64,000 nt of DNA from CAYXSX01 sp964467925 (GTDB lineage: Bacteria; Pseudomonadota; Alphaproteobacteria; Micavibrionales; Micavibrionaceae). Below are positions 1 through 6,571 of this stretch, piece after piece; the first letter of the stretch is position 1, and each line of letters starts with the position of its first letter. Where the stretch lies: positions 124,001-188,000 of the forward strand of contig CAYXSX010000001.1 of NCBI GenBank assembly GCA_964467925.1. Reading direction: 5' to 3'. The notes under the pieces were generated by a model that worked only from the letters and a program-made list of their open reading frames with translations, was not told where the DNA came from and did not search any database. Made by a program: the position numbers and the translations under genes.

Positions 1-420
1 CGTAGAACACATGGCTTTGGGCACGGCAAACGGGCCGACGCGCTTGGGGCCCTTCTCGCGGGTAATGTCTGCGGCGGCCACTTGCGCGCGCGTGGAAGGC
101 CCGCCGGAGCCGACAATAATGCCTGTGCGCTCGTTGGAAACGTCGGATTCCTCAAGGCCCGCATCCTTGATCGCCTGTTCCATAGACAGGTGAACATATC
201 CGGCGGCATCGCCCATAAAACGCCACAGGCGCTTGTCGATAACTTCCGCCAGATCAATGGCGGGTTTGCCGTGTACATGTGAACGAAAGCCCATTTCGGC
301 ATATTCGGGGGCAAAAGAAATGCCCGATTTCCCGGCCTTCAGCGAGGCCAGAACTTCGTCCTGATCAAGGCCGATGCAAGATATGATACCAATTCCGGTT
401 ATAACAACGCGGCGTGTCAT
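1..420 (-). CDS. fabB: 3-oxoacyl-ACP synthase I (FabB), N-terminal part, cut by window edge
   Basis: The frame is open from an ATG at 418-420 to the window edge, giving 140 residues of the amino-terminal thiolase-fold half. It begins MTRRVVITGIGI, typical of KAS I/II enzymes, and contains GIIVGSGGPSTR and, at the edge, KAMCST, which precedes the catalytic-Cys region in the family. FabB elongates acyl-ACP with malonyl-ACP and, together with FabA, preserves the cis double bond of anaerobic unsaturated fatty acid synthesis. It starts 5 bp after the fabA stop, so the two are co-transcribed. The active-site Cys and both His lie outside the window. The assignment to FabB rather than FabF rests on the fabA partnership. 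Confidence 0.9.
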   Translation of the reverse strand, partial: MTRRVVITGIGIISCIGLDQDEVLASLKAGKSGISFAPEYAEMGFRSHVHGKPAIDLAEVIDKRLWRFMGDAAGYVHLSMEQAIKDAGLEESDVSNERTGIIVGSGGPSTRAQVAAADITREKGPKRVGPFAVPKAMCST

Positions 421-425
421 TGGAT

Positions 426-953
426 TTAAGCCTTTGCGGTTTGCGTATTATCGAACAACCCGACCTTAAGGCCGGATGCTTCGTAAATCAGTTCGCCGTC
501 GGCATACATCTTGCCGTCGCCGATACCCAAAACCAGTTTGCGGTTGATGACGCGCTTAAGATTAACGACATATTTCACGATTTTCGTGGTCGGTAATACC
601 TGTCCGGTCAGCTTAAGCTCGCCAAGGCCCAGCGCGCGACCGGAACCTTTCGCGCCCGTCCAGCCGAGGAAAAAGCCCAGAAGCTGCCACAGCGCGTCTA
701 GCCCAAGACAGCCGGGCATAACCGGGTCGCCCTTAAAATGGCAACCGAAGAACCAGAGGTCCGGCTTGATTTCGAACTCCGCCTCGATCACACCTTGGCC
801 GTGCTCGCCGCCTTCCATGGAAACCTTGGTAATCCGATCGAACATCAGCATGGGCGGCAGCGGAAGCTGTGCGTTGCCGGGGCCGAAAAGCTTACCCTCG
901 CCGCAGGCGATAATATCGTCGTAGGAATATGAAGATTTTTGCTCAAAAGTCAT
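426..953 (-). CDS. fabA: 3-hydroxydecanoyl-ACP dehydratase/isomerase FabA
   Basis: This 175-residue hot-dog-fold enzyme dehydrates 3-hydroxydecanoyl-ACP and isomerises trans-2 to cis-3-decenoyl-ACP, the branch point for unsaturated fatty acids. The catalytic His72 lies in FFGCHFKGDPVMPG and the catalytic Asp86 in GLDALWQ, as in E. coli FabA. The length (about 170 aa) and the PGCLGLDALWQ motif separate it from the shorter FabZ. fabB follows 5 bp downstream on the same strand. Unlike the fabAB-irr arrangement seen in some alphaproteobacteria, the Fur-family gene here is 15 kb away. The bases upstream of 953 hold no other gene for about 95 bp, so a promoter probably lies there. Confidence 0.96.
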   Translation of the reverse strand: MTFEQKSSYSYDDIIACGEGKLFGPGNAQLPLPPMLMFDRITKVSMEGGEHGQGVIEAEFEIKPDLWFFGCHFKGDPVMPGCLGLDALWQLLGFFLGWTGAKGSGRALGLGELKLTGQVLPTTKIVKYVVNLKRVINRKLVLGIGDGKMYADGELIYEASGLKVGLFDNTQTAKA

Positions 954-1049
954 CGTTTCAAATCACCGTTTTTGTTATTTCCAGCAATGTTATACGCGGC
1001 CAAGCGGGGGCGGCGCAAGAGAAGATTGATGTAGATTTTAATTGAGAAA

Positions 1050-2024
1050 TTAGTAGGCCCGGATCTGAACATCCATACAGACATATTTATATGTCTCGGT
1101 CATCGCGGCCATCGCCAGCGGCTTGGCGATTGCCGGCTCAAGCTCGGGCAATTCACCGCCCGCGGCTACGGCGACCATACGCCCGGCAGCCTTGGCGCAG
1201 GCAATCGCCTGTACGTAACGCTCGTCTATCGCCATAGCGGCGAAAAAGCTGGTGCAGCACGGCTCTATCCCGCGCACCAGTTCGATCGGCGGGTTGAGCG
1301 GCGTATCATTGGCAGCAAGCCCGAAACGCCAGTCACTGCCCGCCGGAACGCCGAGGCGCACGGCCTCTTGTGTCATCACATGAGCCACGTGATCAAGATT
1401 GTCCGGAATATCGGAACCACGGAAAATAATGCATGTATCGTTGCTTAAGGACAGCGCCAGACGGCGGCCTGCAATCGCGCTCAAGGAAGCAATGCAATCG
1501 CCGAGAGACCAGCCCTCGCGCGCTACTTTTTGCTCAATCACGACGTCGCAAAGCTCCTGCGCCGCGATTTCAAAGCCAAGGCACAGCTTGGTACATTCCA
1601 CGAGCAAGCGGAAACTTTCCTCTCTCGGGATGCCCTGCTCTTCCCAGCGGACTAAAATATTTTGGACAATGACCAGCATCAGGGAATGGAATTCATATTC
1701 GCAGTCCAGCCATTCCTCGAACAGCCCGCGAGCCGCCTTGCGGCCACGTTCGGTTTCGTAATCGATAATATGGGCGGGCGGCAGAGCTTCGGCGGAAATC
1801 GGACCGCGCAGAGGCTTGCAGCCCAACAAAGTTTCAAGACGACCGAAACTGTCAGCCATGGCCTGATCCGGTTCGTCAAACAAAAGATATGTTTCGCACA
1901 AAACGCCCGCGAGGTGCTGAATCACCTTCATTCCGTCGGTGCCGCGCTCGGGATCGTAAGCCAGCTCAATAATGCCGGAATAAAGCCGCGCGCCCATTTC
2001 GGGCTTGTTGGTCAGTGCAAACAT
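1050..2024 (-). CDS. hypothetical protein, 324 aa
   Basis: I do not recognise this family. The start chosen is the ATG at 2022-2024, which has a GAGGA ribosome site about 8 bases upstream; an in-frame ATG at 2114 would add 30 residues with no such site. The protein has no signal peptide. The N-terminal half is helix-rich, with a hydrophobic stretch near residues 120-140 (HSLMLVIVQNIL) and several scattered Cys; the C-terminal half includes the motif GIEPCCTSFFAA. It stands alone between fabA and an SH3-domain gene on the same strand. Codon use looks like that of its neighbours, so it is probably a lineage-specific chromosomal gene rather than a recent import. Confidence 0.75.
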   Translation of the reverse strand: MFALTNKPEMGARLYSGIIELAYDPERGTDGMKVIQHLAGVLCETYLLFDEPDQAMADSFGRLETLLGCKPLRGPISAEALPPAHIIDYETERGRKAARGLFEEWLDCEYEFHSLMLVIVQNILVRWEEQGIPREESFRLLVECTKLCLGFEIAAQELCDVVIEQKVAREGWSLGDCIASLSAIAGRRLALSLSNDTCIIFRGSDIPDNLDHVAHVMTQEAVRLGVPAGSDWRFGLAANDTPLNPPIELVRGIEPCCTSFFAAMAIDERYVQAIACAKAAGRMVAVAAGGELPELEPAIAKPLAMAAMTETYKYVCMDVQIRAY

Positions 2025-2197
2025 GAAAAATCCTCGAGAAGCTAGAGAAAGCGGGGTTCTGTGGATAAATTTGTGAATAGAATGTGGAAATACGCAGAAG
2101 TGAATACCAAACAAGGGTAATCGAATTTTGTGACTCCGTAAAGTCCCTAAACCTGTTTTTCATGTGAATGAATCAGGCCGCGGATTTGGGCGGGGCT

Positions 2198-2701
2198 TTA
2201 GTCGAAAATCTCTTCGCCGTAGACACCCCAAAGACGGTTTTTATCGGCCCAACCTTTATACCCTTCGGCATCAATCAGGCACCATTGCGTACCACATTCC
2301 TCAATACCGATAATCGCCTCGGGCTGGGCATAGGCCAAAATATGGGATTCCGTATCGGGCTTGCGGTAAAGGGGCAAATTCTCTTCGCTTTTTACAATGC
2401 CCGTGCGCGCACCGGAGAGAAGGGATTGATGAACCCAACCCTCATCACCATCTATGTCCTTGATTTTGCGCCAGGTGTCATATTCCAGCACGATCTCTAC
2501 GGGCATGCCCTGTTTCTGGTATACCCAGCGAATGGGATAACGCGTGCCCGGCCCCGTACGCGCATAGACCTTATCGGCGCGCAGAGAAACGAAACGCGGC
2601 ACTGGATATTCTGTGGTGCGGAAAGGATCGCTCTCTTGCGCATGCACACCGGCCGGCAAAATCAGGAGCAAAATAAATGAAACAAGATGCAAGAACCGCA
2701 T
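2198..2701 (-). CDS. secreted protein with two bacterial SH3-like domains
   Basis: Read from the ATG at 2701, the 167-residue product begins with a clear signal peptide (MRFLHLVSFILLLILPAGVHA, cut after AHA-like VHA) followed by two SH3_3/SH3_4-type beta domains. The first, about residues 38-97, has the ARTGPGTRYPI and GWVHQSLL motifs of the family; the second, about 103-160, ends GYKGWADKNRLWG. Such proteins are periplasmic and are thought to bind peptidoglycan or partner proteins. An upstream in-frame ATG (2737) would add 12 residues before the signal peptide and is less likely. It is divergent from dusA. Enzymatic activity is not expected. Confidence 0.88.
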   Translation of the reverse strand: MRFLHLVSFILLLILPAGVHAQESDPFRTTEYPVPRFVSLRADKVYARTGPGTRYPIRWVYQKQGMPVEIVLEYDTWRKIKDIDGDEGWVHQSLLSGARTGIVKSEENLPLYRKPDTESHILAYAQPEAIIGIEECGTQWCLIDAEGYKGWADKNRLWGVYGEEIFD

Positions 2702-2771
2702 AAGATTTTTAAACCATGAATCAGGCAAAGATTGCAAGAGCGCTGCATTATGCGCTAAAAAGACGCCCGTT

Positions 2772-3872
2772 ATGAATAAAAATGAAAAACCGCATATTTC
2801 CGTGGCCCCGATGATGGACTGGACGGACCGGCATTGCCGGTACTTCTTGCGCCTGATTGCGCCAAATGTGCGTCTTTACACGGAAATGGTCACCACGGGC
2901 GCGCTGATTCACGGTGATCGCGACCGTTTCCTGCGCTTTGATGAAAGCGAGCATCCTATCGCCCTGCAGTTCGGCGGCTCGGAGCCTGCCGATATGACCG
3001 AGTGCGCAAAAATGGCGCAGGATTACGGCTATGACGAGGTTAATATCAACTGCGGCTGCCCGTCCGAGCGCGTGCAAAAGGGCAGTTTCGGCGCGTGTCT
3101 GATGGCCGAGCCGACCCTTGTGGCTTCCTGTGTCGAGGCTATGGGCAAGGCGGTGAATATTCCCGTTACGGTTAAATGCCGCATAGGGATCGACGATCAG
3201 GACAGTTTTGAATTCCTCGATGAATTTGTGGGTAAAATTGCGGATGCAGGGTGTAAAACCTTTATCATTCACGCCCGCAAGGCATGGCTTTCCGGTCTTT
3301 CACCCAAGCAAAACCGCGAGGTTCCGGAGCTTGATTATCAACGTGTGAAACAGGTGAAGGAAAAATATCCCCACTTGTCGATAATTCTGAACGGCGGAGT
3401 GCGTACGGTGGAACAGGTTAAAGCAATTTGTCATCCTGACCGAGCCCGAACGGGCGAGTGGAAGGATCTCAAAACCTGTGAAGGAGATCCTTCGACTACG
3501 GGCTTTCAGCCCTCCGTTCAGGATGACGATTTGGCATTAGACGGTGTAATGATCGGGCGGGAGGCATATCAGAACCCGTATATCCTCGCCGATCTGGAGC
3601 GGGAGATTTTCGGCAATGAGCACCTTCTCTCACGTGAAGACGTCGCACGTGCGATGATTCCCTATATCGAGCGTCAGCAGCGTGATTTCAGCACGCCGAT
3701 AAAATCCGTTACACGCCATATGATGGGATTGTTCCATGAACAAAAGGGCGCGAAAAGCTGGCGGCGGGCCCTAAGCACCCTTCCCTACGAGGACGGCGCG
3801 AGCGCAGACCTTATCCTCGACGCCCTGCCCTCTTTTTCCGTCACCCCGGAGGCGGCCCGCAGGGTCGCTTAA
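2772..3872 (+). CDS. dusA: tRNA-dihydrouridine synthase A, carrying in-frame repeat insertions
   Basis: This FMN-dependent TIM-barrel enzyme reduces uridine to dihydrouridine in the tRNA D-loop. Family marks are APMMDWTDRHCRYF at the N-terminus, NINCGCPS with the catalytic Cys, HARKAWLSGLSP and DGVMIGREAYQNP. The start at 2772 matches family N-termini; the frame is open farther upstream but that part overlaps the divergent gene. Two oddities are visible. Residues about 220-252 (3430-3528) are encoded by a 99-bp palindromic repeat inserted between a helix and the strand leading to DGVMIGR. The last ten residues and stop codon (3840-3872) come from a second repeat. Both keep the frame, so the protein is probably functional with surface additions. 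366 aa against roughly 330 for the family. Confidence 0.95.
   Translation: MNKNEKPHISVAPMMDWTDRHCRYFLRLIAPNVRLYTEMVTTGALIHGDRDRFLRFDESEHPIALQFGGSEPADMTECAKMAQDYGYDEVNINCGCPSERVQKGSFGACLMAEPTLVASCVEAMGKAVNIPVTVKCRIGIDDQDSFEFLDEFVGKIADAGCKTFIIHARKAWLSGLSPKQNREVPELDYQRVKQVKEKYPHLSIILNGGVRTVEQVKAICHPDRARTGEWKDLKTCEGDPSTTGFQPSVQDDDLALDGVMIGREAYQNPYILADLEREIFGNEHLLSREDVARAMIPYIERQQRDFSTPIKSVTRHMMGLFHEQKGAKSWRRALSTLPYEDGASADLILDALPSFSVTPEAARRVA
3430..3528 (+). repeat. palindromic element inserted in frame in dusA
   Basis: A 99-bp element has perfect 10-bp terminal inverted repeats (GTCATCCTGA and TCAGGATGAC), inner inverted repeats (GAAGGATCTC and GAGATCCTTC), and a small hairpin in each arm (GCCC-GAAC-GGGC; GGGCT-TTC-AGCCC). 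It encodes 33 residues with no stop. A close relative lies inside ubiG at 48565-48660. The architecture resembles the protein-coding palindromic elements known from Rickettsia, though sequence relatedness cannot be judged here. Confidence 0.9.
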
Positions 3873-3961
3873 ACATCCGGGGTCTATATGCGCCGGGCTT
3901 TGCCCGGCACCTTATGGATCCCAGCCGTCTAAGCAACGCTGTGCGTTGCCGCTGGAATGAC
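3840..3961 (+). repeat. multi-hairpin palindromic element overlapping the dusA 3' end
   Basis: This 122-bp element runs from GTCACCCCGGA to CTGGAATGAC. It folds as an outer stem ACCCCGGA/TCCGGGGT around hairpin GCGGCCC-GCA-GGGTCGC, then hairpin GCCGGGC-TTT-GCCCGGC, then a weaker outer stem around GCAACGC-TGT-GCGTTGC. The dusA stop codon TAA lies within it. The same layout with different stem sequences recurs at 58155-58279. Confidence 0.88.
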
Positions 3962-4018
3962 GTGTTGGATACAACAGGGGAGATTGCCGCCTGAGCCGCA
4001 AAGGCGTAAACTCTTCTC

Positions 4019-5131
4019 ATGGAATGGGAAATTCTTGAGGACAAAGAGACTTCTGATTTTATAAATTCGGTCAAAGACCCGGATTTCGCCGATCTTTTCG
4101 AAGGAAAAAATTTCGAGCTTCATGCCCGCGATTTGTCTTTTTTTGCCGGATACAAGCATTACACCCTGTTTAACAAGGCTATGCTGCCGTATTTCCCGCT
4201 GGATTATATCAGCAACGGGGAAAACCATTATTATCTGGACGGCTCGGAACACCCGCTCGAACTGCTTAGCGATATGCAGGCGCTGTGCCTGAGCATTGAG
4301 AATGTCACCGCTTATCTTGATTTTTACAGCAGCGTGACCTTCACCCCCAAGCGCAGGGTGAAATTCCTGATTGATCTGGCCCATCTGCCCTATTCGGGGG
4401 CCAGTGCGATGGGTCATCATTTCCGGACGCTGAAATATTCGAAACAGGCGCAAGTACGCTTCGATGAAGTCGTACGATGTTTTTACATCAACTTGCCCGT
4501 ACTTCATAACGGTGAAACCAAAGAGGGGCTGGTACAGGTGATGGAAAACGGCGAAATCAATATTGGCGAGCCCATCAAAATCAGGTTGATGGACCGCTCC
4601 CGCCAGCACGAGCCTTTGCATTATTCGCACCCGCATGCGGCGGAAGTTCTGGCGCAAAATCTTGACGTACTGCGCCAGTCACCCACAGGACAAGCACTGA
4701 TGACCGCCAGCCAAGAGCGTAAGGACAAAGTGGTCATCATGTCGGGCGTCGAACACAGCGTATTTTCACCCTGTGCGGGCAAGGTTTATGTGATCGTGCC
4801 GCAAAACATCGAAACGTACAGCCCGTACCAGCTGATCGATATCGCCGGAGCATTGAAAGACCTTGATTTACGGGCGCAAGGCTATGCCCGCAGCCTCCCA
4901 GAGGATGACGAAGCGGGGCGTTGGGGCGGCAATGCAGCGTATAATTTGGAAATTGTCATAGAATTGTGTAAAATAACGGAAGAACTGGTTAATGCCGGAT
5001 TTAAAGAGGTCGAAGAGAAATTCCGGCGCGACGGTTACGAAGATTTTTACAGCGCCTATAAGAACAAGGCGGATAAGGACATTATAATGGATTTAATCCT
5101 CGATACGATGTACGAGGGAACGGAAGGATAG
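4019..5131 (+). CDS. hypothetical protein, 370 aa
   Basis: I do not recognise a named family. The protein is soluble, with no signal peptide or membrane segment. The N-terminal half is rich in aromatic residues (for example NHYYLDGSEHPLELL), and a middle part around residues 215-265 (QERKDKVVIMSG and GKVYVIVPQNIETYS) reads like alternating strands, followed by a helix-rich acidic C-terminus. A remote similarity to DUF6782-type putative metallopeptidase regions of related bacteria is possible, but no HExxH motif is present. A repeat element precedes the gene. The start ATG has no obvious ribosome site; the upstream bases TAAACT could be a -10 box giving a very short leader. Confidence 0.72.
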   Translation: MEWEILEDKETSDFINSVKDPDFADLFEGKNFELHARDLSFFAGYKHYTLFNKAMLPYFPLDYISNGENHYYLDGSEHPLELLSDMQALCLSIENVTAYLDFYSSVTFTPKRRVKFLIDLAHLPYSGASAMGHHFRTLKYSKQAQVRFDEVVRCFYINLPVLHNGETKEGLVQVMENGEINIGEPIKIRLMDRSRQHEPLHYSHPHAAEVLAQNLDVLRQSPTGQALMTASQERKDKVVIMSGVEHSVFSPCAGKVYVIVPQNIETYSPYQLIDIAGALKDLDLRAQGYARSLPEDDEAGRWGGNAAYNLEIVIELCKITEELVNAGFKEVEEKFRRDGYEDFYSAYKNKADKDIIMDLILDTMYEGTEG

Positions 5132-5134
5132 AAA

Positions 5135-5296
5135 ATGGCAGCGTTTTTAGGTGCTTCCAGAGCACATAGCCGAAACCCAAGGGCCGAAGCCCCACCACGA
5201 GCAGCAGCCAAAACTCACCGGCTAAGGTCTATGCGGCATATGCCTATGTCCGGCACAATCAGAAGCCACACAGCCAAGCCCGCTGGCCAGCAATAG
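5135..5296 (+). CDS. possible 53-aa basic small protein
   Basis: An ATG at 5135 follows the stop of the 370-aa gene by three bases and is preceded by a good ribosome site (GGAAGGATAG, 5122-5131 region). The frame stays open for 53 residues to TAG at 5294-5296. The product is strongly basic, with many Arg, His, Ala and Pro (MAAFLGASRAHSRNPRAEAP at the start), and has no hydrophobic segment. It exactly fills the gap to the convergent sufA gene, whose stop codon begins one base later. It could be a translationally coupled small protein or simply the leftover of a longer reading frame. No family is recognised. Confidence 0.35.
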   Translation: MAAFLGASRAHSRNPRAEAPPRAAAKTHRLRSMRHMPMSGTIRSHTAKPAGQQ

Positions 5297-5653
5297 CTAC
5301 CCCGCAGGGCGGTCAACGGTAAAACTTTCCCCGCAACCGCAGCGGCCCGTTTCGTTCGGATTGGTAAAAACGAAGCCGGAATTCCCCAACTCGTCCACCG
5401 TGTAATCCACAGTCATGCCGAACAGCATCCATGAATGCACCTTGGGAATATAAAGCGTAGCGCCGTTTCCGTTAAAAACGTCGTCGCCGGATAAATCGTC
5501 CCCGCTTTTCACATACTCCATGGTGTAGGAATTACCCGAACAACCGGTCGGTTTTACAGTCAGGCGCAGGCCCTTCGTATCTTCCGGCGCTTTGGCCATC
5601 AGCTTGTCGATCTGGTCTGCGGCGTTTTGCGTTATTTCAATCGGGTCTTTCAT
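5297..5653 (-). CDS. sufA: iron-sulfur cluster assembly A-type carrier SufA
   Basis: This 118-residue HesB/IscA-family protein carries the three invariant cysteines: Cys38 in PTGCSGNSY and Cys105 and Cys107 in GRCGCGESF. A-type carriers accept Fe-S clusters or iron from the SufBCD scaffold and pass them to apo-enzymes. It is the last gene of the suf operon on this strand. A palindromic repeat (5677-5756) lies between it and sufT, a position that might act on mRNA stability. The paralogues IscA and ErpA have the same motifs; SufA is chosen by context. Confidence 0.93.
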   Translation of the reverse strand: MKDPIEITQNAADQIDKLMAKAPEDTKGLRLTVKPTGCSGNSYTMEYVKSGDDLSGDDVFNGNGATLYIPKVHSWMLFGMTVDYTVDELGNSGFVFTNPNETGRCGCGESFTVDRPAG

Positions 5654-5676
5654 TTTATATCCGCTTCCTATTAAAC

Positions 5677-5756
5677 GTCATCCCGGGCTTGTCCCGGGAT
5701 CCATTCATCCATCTGGCGCGATTTGAAGAATGGATTCCGGCATCCGCCGGAATGAC
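5677..5756 (+). repeat. 80-bp GTCAT...ATGAC palindromic element, intact copy
   Basis: The left arm is GTCATCCCGGGCTTGTCCCGGGATCCAT with a CCCGGG-CTTGT-CCCGGG hairpin; the right arm is TGGATTCCGGCATCCGCCGGAATGAC with its own CCGGC-ATCC-GCCGG hairpin; a 26-bp spacer separates them. The same length and layout recur at 10295-10374, and a third copy is split by a gene at 6213-6569. It lies between sufT and sufA. Readthrough of the element produces a spurious reading frame. Confidence 0.92.
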
Positions 5757-5785
5757 AAAAATGTTAAGTACCTCGTTCATGGTTT

Positions 5786-6202
5786 TTATAAAAACATATT
5801 CAACTGCATCTTCGCCGTCTCGGCCATCAGAGAGGGATCCCATGTGGGTTCCCAGACGATCTCGACATCTACGTTATCCACACCATCGATGGGCATGATG
5901 GCGGCCTGAACCCAACCCGGCATCTCCTGCGCCACCGGACATCCCGGAGATGTGAGGGTCATTTCGACTTTTACATCGCTTTTCCCATCCTTTTCCTCAG
6001 CGATATCCACTTTGTAAATCAGGCCGAGTTCGTAAATATTGACCGGAATTTCGGGGTCATAAATTTCTTTAATTCCCGCCTTGATCGCCGGCCATAATTT
6101 ATGCTCGAGCGGAGCATTGATATTGCCCGGCTCGGCAAGCTCGTCATAGCCTTCATCACCAAGGGCGTTTCTGACCATATCTTCGTCTGCTACGTGTTCC
6201 AT
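5786..6202 (-). CDS. sufT: SufT, MIP18/DUF59-family Fe-S assembly factor
   Basis: The 138-residue product has the DUF59 (MIP18) domain with DPEIPVNIYELGLIY, the loop MTLTSPGCP containing the family Cys, and a C-terminal WEPTWDPSLM motif. SufT proteins act in Fe-S cluster maturation or transfer and are typically encoded in suf operons. Residues 1-35 form a short acidic, low-complexity lead-in. The gene sits between the GIY-YIG insert and sufA on the operon strand. The exact biochemical role in this family remains incompletely defined. Confidence 0.93.
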   Translation of the reverse strand: MEHVADEDMVRNALGDEGYDELAEPGNINAPLEHKLWPAIKAGIKEIYDPEIPVNIYELGLIYKVDIAEEKDGKSDVKVEMTLTSPGCPVAQEMPGWVQAAIMPIDGVDNVDVEIVWEPTWDPSLMAETAKMQLNMFL

Positions 6203-6212
6203 CGTTTTATCG

Positions 6213-6569
6213 TCATCCCGGGCTTGTCCCGGGATCCATCTTTCCTATTTGCAAATTCCATCATACAAATCTTCCCAATGGGGATTAATGTCGTTAATAA
6301 CATTTATCTTATATTGCCTTTTCCAACCTTTGATTTGTTTTTCCCTTTTAATTGCATTTTCAGCGTCATCAAAATGCTCGAAATACACAAGATGTTTAAC
6401 TTTGTATTCTTTTGTGAACCCTTTAATTTTTCCTTCTTTATGTTCCGAAACCCTTCTTACCAAATCATTGGTAACACCTGTATATAAGGTGCCGTATTTC
6501 TTGCTTGCGAGAATATAAACAAACATCCCCTTTAACCTCAAAATGGATTCCGGCATACGCCGGAATGAC
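6213..6569 (+). repeat. palindromic element split by a GIY-YIG gene
   Basis: The left arm (6213-6240) is identical to that of the intact element at 5677. The right arm (6544-6569) differs by one base from that copy (ATACG in place of ATCCG). Instead of the usual 26-bp spacer, 303 bp separate the arms, filled almost completely by the GIY-YIG gene. The arms are therefore the ends of one interrupted or composite element. Confidence 0.88.
6245..6526 (-). CDS. single-domain GIY-YIG endonuclease
   Basis: Read from the ATG at 6526 (preceded by GAGGTTAAAGGGG) the product is 93 residues, essentially one GIY-YIG domain of the UPF0213/YhbQ type. The core motifs are VYIL and GTLYTGVT (GIY and YIG equivalents), the catalytic-region RR in LVRRVSEH, the metal-binding Glu in KREKQIKGW, and NPHWEDLY near the end. 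A frame extension to 6556 would read into the repeat arm and is unlikely. The gene is clearly more A+T-rich than its suf neighbours and lies precisely inside a split palindromic repeat, so it was probably acquired. It interrupts the suf operon between sufS and sufT. Standalone members of this family have no settled role; cutting branched or palindromic DNA is a reasonable inference. Confidence 0.92.
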   Translation of the reverse strand: MFVYILASKKYGTLYTGVTNDLVRRVSEHKEGKIKGFTKEYKVKHLVYFEHFDDAENAIKREKQIKGWKRQYKINVINDINPHWEDLYDGICK

Positions 6570-6571
6570 AG

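Noticed and set aside
2613..2771. Upstream extension of dusA
   Set aside because: The extra 53 codons overlap the divergent SH3 gene and do not resemble any DusA N-terminus.
3929..4657. 242-codon minus-strand frame opposite the 370-aa gene
   Set aside because: The plus-strand frame is longer and has better protein composition; the minus frame begins inside the other gene.
5655..5843. 62-codon frame across the 5677 repeat
   Set aside because: It is a readthrough of the palindromic element, with no ribosome site or family.
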